Part shown: positions 38,301-46,400 of the stretch, piece by piece
Position numbering within the stretch: position 1 is the first letter of the stretch
Layout of the letters: every line of letters begins with the position of its first letter
DNA from: Nematostella vectensis
Lineage: Eukaryota > Cnidaria > Anthozoa > Actiniaria > Edwardsiidae
Direction: 5' to 3'
Assembly (NCBI RefSeq): GCF_932526225.1
Contig: NC_064046.1
Coordinates: 2,852,001-2,916,000, forward strand
DNA length: 64,000 nt
The notes under the pieces: model-generated
The model's database searches: none
Seen by the model: the letters and a program-made list of their open reading frames with translations, nothing else
What the model was told of the DNA's origin: nothing
Position numbers and translations under genes: made by a program

Positions 38301-41300
38301 ATGGATGGACGATCACAAGCTAACACTAAATTTGGAAAAGACGAAATGTATGCTCTTAGGCAGCAACAGGAAACTAGAGAGTAAAATCAAACTTTCTGTG
38401 TCGATTTCAAATTACAATGTATCTAATGTGAGTAATTTCAAATATCTTGGAGTATTCATATCTTCCGACTTGACATGGTCAGAGCATGTTGAATATTTAT
38501 CTGGCAAAATCAACCAAAGACTCGGTCTTCTAAGGCGCATTAAGCATTTATTGCCTTTTAGAGCTAGACTTCTTTATTATAATAGTCTAGTTCTGCCCCT
38601 TTTCGAATATGCTGATTTAGTTTGGGGCGATAAGCATAATGTCACTATCATGTCAAATTTACAAATCCTCCAGAACAAGGCTGCAAAAATAATACTTGAT
38701 AGACCACTGTACTCGTCGGCAACAGACGCTTTAGCCAAACTTAAGTGGTTACCTCTAGAAAAGAGGCGTTTTCTTAGAAGATGTGTATATGTCTTTAAAT
38801 GTTTAAATGGTCTCGTAGAGCATGAAATGGATCTGTTAAAACTCGAAGATCAACATAATTATAATACCAGAAACAAATGTAATATTAGGCTCCCTAGCGT
38901 GAAAAGAAACTGGGGCAAACAAAGAACTGAGTACCATGCAGTCAAGGATTTTAACTCACTTAGCCAGGACATTAAGAGATGCACAAATATTTGTACTTTT
39001 AAACGTAGTATTTCTCAAATTTTAACCTAGGTATTTTTATCATAGTATTTTTTTTTTAATGTAACGATATATCAACAATATATTTTTTTTCTTAATTTTT
39101 TTTTCCATTTATTTTTTATAGATTACTGTTATTATTTATAAGTCGAGGTCCTTTTTGAAAATCATTTTAAATGAAAAAGCTCTCCTCAATAAAGATTATT
39201 ATTATTATTATATTGATCAACATTCTTTAATAAATTTGGACTCAAACAGATATTCTATTCTGTATGTATGTGATAATGTAAATGTATCACAGTGAGGCAA
39301 GGGGGGGGGGGCATCTGCAGGGTCTTGCTGTGATCAGTTATTCTCATTTCTTCTGAGGAGGGGGGGGGATTTTATTCTCTGTAGTAATACCCCCCCCCCC
39401 CTGACTAGACAAGGTAGTACCATTGCATTAGAAGTGTAAGTCCTACCTCTGGTTCATAGCTGGTTAGTTGGTATTTCTCTACATTGAATGTGGCTCCCTT
39501 CGACACTTGTGGTGTAGACAAGACAGACGAAGCAACTGAAATAAAATATCTTATTAAAAAAAAAAAAAAAAAATTATTCATGACTGAAATGGCATTTGAG
39601 GGATTAAATTACAAAAATGCTGTATATAACTCTGATTACTTGTGCTATATAGCTCTCCGCTAATTCGAACCTACTCGAGTAGGAACCATAGTCATTTCAA
39701 CTCGGATAACTCGATCTCCTCGCTAACTTGAGCTGTTTTGTTTTGTTTTGTTTTGTTTTGTTTTGTTTTGTTTTGTTTTGTTTTGTTTTGTTTTGTTTTG
39801 TTTTGTTTTGTTTTGTTTTGTTTTGTTTTGTTTTGTTTTGTTTTTGTTTTGTTTTGTTTTGTTTTGTTTTGTTTTGCTGTTTTGTTTTGTTTTGTTTTGT
39901 TTTTCTGCCACACTGATTGATCATATCTACACTAATTGTCCCATTTCCCATGTCACTCCTGGTATTCTCACAGTTGATATCTCTGACCATCTGCCCATTT
40001 TCTGCACCTTTAAGTCCCATCTCAAGAAAACTTGTGAACAGCAAAGTTTTAGAGATTTTTCTAAATTTAATAGTGAAAATTTCTTGTATGATATGAACCA
40101 GCTTGATTGGAATTCCCTTCACCAATCAACTAAAACATTAAATGAAAAAACTGAAGACACAATTCATGCCATCCATTCTGTTATCGATAAACATGCACCA
40201 ATGAAAATTGCCTCTCGTGCAAAAAAAAGACAACTTAGTAAACCATGGATTACCAATGGCATCTTAAAATCAATAAAGCACAAGCAAAAAATGTACCGAA
40301 GTCACTTTTTTAGCAAAAACCAAGAAAAAGTAATAGCATACAAGCAATATTCTAATACTTTATCACATCTTCTCAACAAAAGTAAAAAGGAATATTTCCA
40401 TTCTCAATTTATTAGCTGTAAAAACAACCTCAAAGCTACCTGGAAATTAATCGGCAAGCTGATACAAAGGAAAACAAAGGGGCAAAGTGCTCCTAGTCGC
40501 ATTACTTCAGGAAATAGGTCGTTTACCAATCCTTCTGATATTGCTGATCAGTTGAACAAATTTTTTACAAATGTAGGAACCAATCTAGCTTCCCAAATTA
40601 AAGATGACAAATCCATATCTCCTACATCCTATATTAAACAATCTACAACTTCTTCTTTTGTTATGTCTCCAGTTTCAGAAGCACAGGTTTTTTTACTTTT
40701 TGCATCTCTTAATGAAAATAAATCATATATTACTATTCCTAATAAATTTATAAAATTGTCAGCATCCATCCTAGCCTCTCCCTTTACTGCCATTTATAAT
40801 GAATCTATAGCAAGTGGTGAAGTCCCTGATATTTTCAAAATCTCAAGGGTTACTCCTATATATAAAAGTGGGGATGCCACTGAACCAGGGAATTATAGAC
40901 CAATATCAATAATCTGTTCATTTAGCAAGATTCTTGAGAAGCTTATCTACAACCAGCTGATTTTTTTTCTTGAAAAACATAAAATTTTATTTGAATTTCA
41001 ATTTGGATTTCGGAAAGGCCATTCAACCGAACATGCCATATTAGAAACTGTTGAGACCCTCAAGTCTTCTATTGACCAAGGTATGACTACATGTGCTATT
41101 TTCTTAGATTTTTCAAAGGCATTTGATACTATTAACCACGACATCTTATTAGCTAAAATGTACAAATATGGAGTCAGGGGAACCCCCGCAAAATGGTTTT
41201 CTAGTTATCTCTCTAATCGTCATCAGTTTGTCAAAATTGGCAATGCGGAATCATCTATGCTACCAATCTCTTGCGGAGTTCCTCAAGGATCTACCCTTGG

Positions 41301-42992
41301 TCCCTTATTATTCCTCTTATATATTAATGATCTCCCCAACTCTTCTAAGAAACTGAAATTTAGAATATTTGCAGATGATACAAATCTATTTTATACTTCA
41401 AAAAACCCCAAAGATTTAGAAACCACTGTTAATAGTGAATTAGACAATGTCATCAAATACTGTAACGCTAACAAGTTGTCCATTAATTTTAAGAAAACAC
41501 ATCATATCACTGTCACCTCCCCCAGAAAAAGTGTTTCTATTGACTTAACAGCATATGGTATAAAGAATACTAACAACATAAAATACTTAGGTGTCTTTAT
41601 TGATGAACATCTCAAATGGAATTCACAACTAAATCATGTTAATAAATGCCTCGCAAAAAATCTTGGAATCATTTCCAAGTTACGTTATTTTCTTCCCCTG
41701 ACTACTTTAACACAACTATACTATAATTTAATTTACCCATATATTTCTTATGGTATAATGAGCTGGGGCTCGGCAAGCCAAACACGGCTTCGCCCTATCA
41801 AAACGAAGCAGAATAAATGCATTCGCTCTATTTTCTTTGCTCCCCAAAGGGAAAGTCCATCGAATTATTACCAACTGCTTAGGATCCTGAATCTTGATAA
41901 CATACATAATCTAAGGATATCATCTCTTGTTTATAAGCTCCAACACTTTCCTGATACTATGCCTAAGCCATTATGTAATCTAATCCTGCCTGCCACTCAA
42001 GTTCACTCACATAATACCAGATATGCTTCCAAAGGCAATCTCTTTAGGCCAGCTTCCAAAACCAATTATGGATTAACTAAATTTACAGCCATGTCTTCTA
42101 GATTTTGGGAAAAAATACCAAATTGCATTAAGTCCTTACCTTACAATTCCTTCATAGAACAACTGAAATTGCATTTATTAAATAATCAGAATTAATATTG
42201 ATCCACCCTGGCCAGATTTACTTTTCCTCACTCTAAAATATTATATTTTGTTTATGTATATATTATATATTGTAAAAAAAAAAAAAATAATAATAATAAT
42301 AATAATATTATAATAATATTATAATAATATCCTGTAAGACCCTCGAAATCTGACTGTGGCAGTGACCATCTCGAAAGCTTATGCTTCTATGGTCACTGCG
42401 CACCTTAAATTTTTTTTTCTTCTTAAGTACCGTAAATAGTTAACTTCCCCTTTTTTCTACCTGTATCCAAATATTCTTTATCTTATTCAAAATAGTGCAA
42501 AATAAAAAAATGAATGAATGAATGAATTGTCTCAATGGAAGCTACGAGTTAAAGAGGTCCCTCCTACTACATGTTAAAAACCTAGCATTTATATGATGGA
42601 GAATTGGCTAGATTTCTCGTTTGTACGGCATTACTGATGGCCATCTCATAAAATTTGAAAATACAGATTCAAAGTGTGAATTAGCTCGAATTTAATTATG
42701 AGAAACTTCAAAGACTAGACAACAAGTTCCTTATAACTTTAAATATTTTTATGTCCTTCAAAGTTTACGATACTTATAATCGTTAACAACATTAAACTTT
42801 ACCTTCCTCATTCTCAAAAATTACCAGAGCCACGCTACCATCTTGCTCTAGAATCACATCTTCAACATCACCGCCACCATTCCTTCGCTTTTGGAAGTGA
42901 ATCCAGAGATCATTCTTGCTCAGTCCTTCGGGAAAGTCAGTAACCTTCACAGTTCGCAAAGCTAAAGTTTCTCCGATATGAGAGGAATCCAT
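24390..42992 (-). CDS. DTX3L-like E3 ubiquitin ligase with an integral canonical macrodomain (RRM-KH-repeat-macro-RING-DTC)
   Basis: Coding exons on the minus strand: 42992-42803, 39535-39447, 35526-33048, 32754-32467, 31477-31250, 29448-28270, 26875-26704, 25892-25581 and 24459-24390; total 5007 bp, 1668 aa. Residues 1-93 form an RRM-like domain with the DTX3L-type motif [13 protein letters not shown]-like modules follow at about 94-165 and 830-990. Between them is a 26-residue tandem repeat (15 good copies). The macrodomain (about 1016-1205) has an intact ADP-ribose site: VVNAAN (1035-1040), GGGVAGAI and AISSGIYG. After a Ser/Gly/Pro repeat linker comes a C3HC4 RING (Cys1487, 1490, 1502, His1504, Cys1507, 1510, 1521, 1524). 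The DTC domain has GNQPDGSM, LPGYE, HPNPG and [20 protein letters not shown], and ends in YGYPDPFYL. Human DTX3L shares the RRM/KH, RING and DTC parts but has no macrodomain. The acceptor at 32754 (GAG) is the least certain junction. Expected role: ubiquitination guided by ADP-ribose, by analogy with DTX3L/PARP9. Confidence 0.9.
25036..25206. mobile_element. MITE with CAGCACGATTTAGTCGTA arms
   Basis: The left arm CAGCACGATTTAGTCGTATG and the right arm TACGACTAAATCGCGCTG are inverted repeats, with inner TACGAC/GTCGTA repeats. It lies in the last intron of the minus DTX3L-like gene. Confidence 0.8.
25256..25540. mobile_element. CAGGCCCGTA-family element with perfect AACAC target duplication
   Basis: Termini CAGGCCCGTACCCAGG and TGGGTACGGGCCTG, with G-tract and C-tract inside. 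AACAC occurs at 25251-25255 and again at 25541-25545. The internal block AAAAGTGGACTTT-like is shared with the copies at 22232 and 44295. It is in the last intron of the minus DTX3L-like gene. Confidence 0.88.
27388..27720. mobile_element. Partial copy of the TTAA-flanked element found whole at 58454-59043
   Basis: TTAAACACGAACGCGC, then CTATAAAAGGGATGGCTC, then TCGTCATTCACAACTAGACT, match the left 120 bp of the 58454 element closely; weaker similarity follows. The right terminus was not found. It lies in the intron between the macrodomain and RING exons of the minus DTX3L-like gene. Confidence 0.6.
27886..28192. mobile_element. CAGGCCCGTA-family element with perfect GTTAT target duplication
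   Basis: Inverted termini AGGCCCGTACCTAGG and CCTGGGTACGGGCCTG. GTTAT occurs at 27881-27885 and 28193-28197. A C-run of about 26 bases lies inside the left end. The right end stops about 80 bp from the donor side of exon 6 of the minus DTX3L-like gene. Confidence 0.85.
28870..29130 (-). repeat. Coding 14-residue (42-bp) repeat in the macro-RING linker
   Basis: About six copies of [14 protein letters not shown]-type units lie within exon 6 of the minus DTX3L-like gene, just after the macrodomain. It is Ser/Gly/Pro-rich and probably a flexible linker. The opposite strand is also open here, which is a shadow. Confidence 0.85.
29516..29775. repeat. 31-bp tandem repeat, about 8 copies
   Basis: Unit GTCACGCCATTGTCATGGTT plus an 11-bp variable end (ATACTACAACT-like). 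Diverged copies sit in the intron that splits the macrodomain of the minus DTX3L-like gene. Confidence 0.8.
29811..31085. repeat. 55-bp minisatellite, about 23 copies, splitting the macrodomain
   Basis: Unit: GTAACGCCACTACATGGTCA, then CGGAGCATTCGTGGTCACGT, then TCACAATGCAGTGAT. Copies are regular from 29811 to about 30900 and degenerate after that. The array ends about 165 bp from the macrodomain exon 31250-31477. Inverse-orientation copies lie on the other side of that exon (31905-32128). Confidence 0.95.
31843..32387. repeat. Inverted repeat arms enclosing reversed copies of the 55-bp unit
   Basis: The left arm 31843-31901 (CAGTGTTTCTTTTTTATTAG, GAATTCGAATGTCGAGAATT) is matched inversely at 32263-32387 (AATTCTCGACATTCGAATTC, AATAAAAAAGAAACACTGCT). 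The right arm is interrupted by a (CT)n microsatellite at 32288-32358. Between the arms, 31905-32128 holds four copies of the 55-bp minisatellite unit in reverse orientation. Intronic in the minus DTX3L-like gene. Confidence 0.85.
33850..35065 (-). repeat. Coding 78-bp minisatellite (26-residue repeat) in exon 3 of the minus DTX3L-like gene
   Basis: Fifteen near-identical copies of a unit reading [18 protein letters not shown] then TAETVVQA, plus degenerate edge copies. Substitutions are few and cluster by position (VPVHQGND in three adjacent units, VPVLQGKD in others), as expected from recent unequal exchange. The unit is highly charged and should be disordered. Because 78 is divisible by three, other frames on both strands also stay open. 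Confidence 0.95.
35857..39215 (+). mobile_element. Non-LTR retrotransposon (CR1/L2-like LINE), intact 1057-codon ORF
   Basis: The ORF runs from 35857 to 39030 without a stop. In order it has: an N-terminal segment ending [11 protein letters not shown] (36139-36171), which resembles a viral-type 2A peptide; an apurinic-like endonuclease ([34 protein letters not shown]); and a reverse transcriptase with [51 protein letters not shown] and the catalytic LYADDTVIY. The 3' end is AATAAAGATTATTATTATTA, the short microsatellite tail typical of CR1/L2 clades. No ORF1 is seen upstream. It lies antisense in intron 2 of the minus DTX3L-like gene. Confidence 0.92.
39447..39735. other. Flank of coding exon 2 of the minus DTX3L-like gene
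   Basis: Exon 2 (39535-39447) encodes the last RRM-like strands ([11 protein letters not shown]). It is hemmed in by poly-G/poly-C tracts at 39301-39405, an A-run at 39553-39572 and a MITE fragment (CTCCGCTAATTCGAAC) at 39655-39735. The two LINE copies lie on either side. Confidence 0.7.
39733..39903 (+). repeat. (TTTTG)n pentanucleotide microsatellite
   Basis: About 34 near-perfect TTTTG units with two interruptions near 39840 and 39878. It ends directly at the 5' truncation point of the second LINE. Open frames read from it (CFVLF...) are not genes. Confidence 0.97.
39906..42312 (+). mobile_element. 5'-truncated LINE with intact reverse transcriptase
   Basis: Coding sequence is readable from about 39908 to the TAA at 42195. 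It starts inside the endonuclease domain ([17 protein letters not shown]), so the element lost its 5' end. The reverse transcriptase keeps [66 protein letters not shown] and FADDTNLF. The 3' end is an A-run and (TAA)n at 42274-42312. Family differs from the 35857 element by sequence. It lies antisense in intron 1 of the minus DTX3L-like gene. The ATG-initiated frame through the TTTTG tract is an artefact. Confidence 0.9.
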
Positions 42993-43108
42993 GATGTCTT
43001 ATTTGCTACCAAACAAGTTACAGTTTACGACCAAAACTAGACAAGATGCGGTGGTGTTCGGGTTTTAGTAGGAAGCGACGAATGTGCTTTTCTTATTATC
43101 AAGTTTCA

Positions 43109-43119
43109 GGGAATTTCCC
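43109..43119. promoter_or_regulatory. Palindromic kappaB site GGGAATTTCCC
   Basis: Exact match to the canonical NF-kappaB consensus GGGRNWYYCC on both strands. It lies 117 bp from the minus-gene ATG. Confidence 0.6.
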
Positions 43120-43293
43120 TCTCGCAGCTTCGGGGAAATGTTTACATTCAGAAATGAATAAATTAACCCGCAGAGTCACTAGACCTCAAATTTAAGACTT
43201 CTTTTACCAAATTTCTCTGAGAAAAATTTTGATTGATCTCTGTATCTAAGCGGCACAGTAAGGGTAAAATTAGTTTGGTTCGTCTAGATAGAA

Positions 43294-43304
43294 GGGGGTT
43301 TCCC
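43294..43304. promoter_or_regulatory. kappaB-like site GGGGGTTTCCC
   Basis: GGGGTTTCCC fits the looser GGGRNNYYCC consensus. It lies four bases before the IRF-like element, an arrangement reminiscent of composite immune enhancers. Confidence 0.5.
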
Positions 43305-43307
43305 AAT

Positions 43308-43320
43308 GAAAAGTGAAAGT
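43308..43320 (+). promoter_or_regulatory. IRF-like element GAAAAGTGAAAGT
   Basis: Contains the IRF core AANNGAAA (AAGTGAAA), close to the positive-regulatory-domain I type site of interferon-beta enhancers. Confidence 0.5.
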
Positions 43321-43355
43321 AATTACGTATGTGCATATCTAATTACTTCCTGTTA

Positions 43356-43364
43356 TTCCGGGAA
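43356..43364. promoter_or_regulatory. STAT/GAS-like palindrome TTCCGGGAA
   Basis: Exact TTCN3GAA, the STAT-dimer consensus, 64 bp upstream of the plus-gene ATG. Confidence 0.5.
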
Positions 43365-43427
43365 AAAAAGCCCCCGAAATTTGTCTGACCAGATTCGGTT
43401 GCACAATAATACAAACGAAGCTTAAAC

Positions 43428-46400
43428 ATGGCTAAAATGAAACTCTCTCCCTTCGACCTCAAGGAATTGGACGAGGAAATGGCGGCTAGAAGTGTTATAG
43501 TAAAGGATTTTCCTGTGCAAGTTACCGACAAAGATTTGTGCATACACTTTCAGAAGTCTTCAAATGGCGGGGACGATGTGGATGAAGTTCGCTTGGTCCC
43601 TGAGCACAACCCTACGACCGCTATTGTTACATTTGACGACCCAAATAGTAAGTCTAAGCGTCTAACCTGAGGTAGATTTGATATAAACATGAAAGATTAT
43701 ATAACTATCTTTAAAATCCATTAACTTTAGTAAAATATAAAAACAGGACGGCTACAACACTTTTTGTGCAGAGTTTCTGTTCCATTATCGTCATCAGCTC
43801 TTAAGAAATATTATACCGTCTACGCTCTAATAAAGTAAACAAAATATTTTTTTAACATATGTGATGTAGGGTTCGAATAAGTTTTATTATTCAAACTCTC
43901 AAAAAATACACACAAAGTACACCCCTTGGCCGCCGAAAAGTGGGTCAATACTTATAAAGGATCTCGCAAACACTATCCTTTTTCTGTATAACACCTAAGA
44001 CCGTGCACCCCCTCAACCAATTATGCATTATTACATGAACTGATGAAATATTGTATCAAGATTTAGTATCTTTTGGTAATACAATTTTTTTATAAGAACC
44101 TTTTTTAAAAGAACGTCCAGCCTGAGATTTTGCCAAATTTTAAGAACATGCCGAGGCTCAGATAGCAGAAATTTTTTTTAGTCCTGAAGCGTTCTAAAAT
44201 GCAGAATCAAATTTTGCTCATAGTAGCAACCTTATTTATTGCTGTTGCTATTGATCATTAGTGTAATTCTCTTCCTAATAATTCATGAGATATTCAGGCC
44301 CGTACCCACGATTTTTCTTGGGGGGGGGGGGGGGGGTGTGCGAAATCCTAAAAAGTGGATCTAATTTTTTTTTGAGGGGGGGGGGGGGGGGAGGGGGAGG
44401 GATAAAAATCTGACCACCAAGGCTGCCTTTGAAGCATGCCTTTGCAGTGTCTCCACGGGACGTGAAGATACTGCAAACCAGAGGGATCTAGCTTATGATT
44501 CTTACTTTTGTCTACAAATAGCACATCTTTTGAGAACCAAAAGTGGACTTTTGGCCCTTGTTGGGGGTGCATTCGCACCCCCTGCACCCCCCCCCCCCCC
44601 TGGGTACGGGCCTGATATTATTCTTATATACACCGAAATCATCTTATATAAACTGAGAAAATCGTTAGGAACATACTCAGCCTTAAAATGTCCCGAAAAT
44701 AAGAACGGCCCAGCCTCAACTGAAAATTAGGGGTTCTTAACTGGAAACATATGTATTCCACAGCGGTAGAAAGTGTCTTAGCTAAAGAACAGATTTTTAA
44801 AGGAGTATTAATGACTGTACAGCGATGTTCAGTGGCTCATCAAACTACAGAGGTGAGTCACAGGTACATAGGCTAGATTTTGTTTTGTAAGGCTCCCCTT
44901 TAAAACTCCAAACATATACTGTTGTCAACAGAGGCACTTACCACTCCCCCCAGGAAATCTTGTCTCTTTCTTTCCCTTCCTTCCTTTAGTCGTTAGCCCT
45001 CCTCTCTGATGCCAAAAAAGCGGTCTTTTCTTAAAGTAGATTGTCAGTGGGGGATCTAGATTTTCGCTAAAGGGGGGGTTTGGCTCAGTGACAATGGGGG
45101 GAGGGGTAGTTTTTTGGTACATATGGCTCTCTGGCAGCCAAAAGGGGGGGGGGGGGGGTTAAAGCCCCCTAAACTCTCCCTCTAGATCCGCTACTGATTG
45201 TACACACCAAAGTGTCTATAAATGTGGCCCCCAGCCAAATCCTGGTTCTCACTTGGATATAAGCGCAAGCGAGCACTGGAACGCAAGTGCAAAAGTATGC
45301 ATCTTCTTGATTTTCTTGGGCTTGCCATTTGTGTTTGACCGATTTTCACTTGTGCTGTGCTTGTGTTTGACCGATTCTCACTTGTGTTGTGCTTGTGTTT
45401 GACCGATTCTCACTTGTGCTGTGCTTGTGTCTGACTGATTCTCACTTGTGCTGTGCTTGTGTTTGACTGATTCTCACTTGTGTTGTGCTTGTGTTTGACT
45501 GATTCTCACTTGTGCTGTGCTTGTGTTTGACTGATTCTCACTTGTGTTGTGCTTGTGTCTGACTGATTCTCACTTGTGCTGTGCTTGTGTTTGACTGATT
45601 CTCACTTGTGTTGCGCTTGTGTTTGACCGATTCTCACTTGTGTTGTGCTTGTGTTTGACCGATTCTCACTTGTGCTGTGCTTGTGTTTGACCGATTCTCA
45701 CTTGTATCGTGCTTGTGTTTGACCGATTTTCACTTGTATCGTGCTTGTGTTTGACCGATTCTCACTTGTATCGTGCTTGTGTTTGACCGATTTTCACTTG
45801 TATCGTGCTTGTGTTTGACCGATTCTCACTTGTGTTTGACTGATTCTCACTTGTGTTGCGCTTGTGTTTGACCGGTTCTCACTTGTGCTGTGCTTGTGTT
45901 TGACCGATTCTCACTTGTGCTGTGCTTGTGTTTGACTGATTCTCACTTGTGTTGTGCTTGTGTTTGACCGTTGCTCACTTGTATCGTGCTTGTATCTTGA
46001 TATCGTATTGTGCTGTGCTTCCGTTTACGCTTATGCTTGCGTTCTAGTGAGAACCAGCCTTTAAAGTCCATATTACTTTTAAGAAGTGATAGATATGGTC
46101 GATTCTTTATATTTTTATCTTCTAAATGGTATGTGGTTCGTATTGAACCTATAATGATTAGGGCAAGTGTGGTGATGATAACGATAATAATAATAATAAT
46201 GTTGGTGGTATAGAATGTAATAGTGAAAATGATGATGACAACATTGATTATAGGATATTTAGAGAAGTGAGTTATAATTCATTTTTGATATTTTATACTT
46301 TTGCTCCCCTTACTTTTTATGTTAAGACTACCAACCACTATCCCCTTGTTCCCCATACTTTTTTTATGTACAGTCTACCAACCCTATTCCTTGTTGGTAA

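Larger units (their letters stand above)
42993..43427. promoter_or_regulatory. Divergent promoter shared by two DTX3L-like genes
   Basis: 435 bp lie between the two start codons (minus ATG 42992-42990, plus ATG 43428). Within it I see two kappaB-like decamers, one IRF-like element, one STAT/GAS-like palindrome, an ETS-type ACTTCCTG (43346-43353) and a C/EBP-like TTGCACAAT (43399-43407). No clear TATA box. Function is inferred from geometry and motifs only; single short motifs can occur by chance. Confidence 0.7.

Noticed and set aside
39692-39920. ORFs of CFVLF or NKTKQ repeats, and an N-terminal extension of the second LINE
   Set aside because: Translations of (TTTTG)n.
46084-46213. Possible extra exon of the plus DTX3L-like gene
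   Set aside because: AT-rich ATAATA repeats, no acceptor/donor pair in the right phase; exons 44852 and 46684 already join in phase 0.
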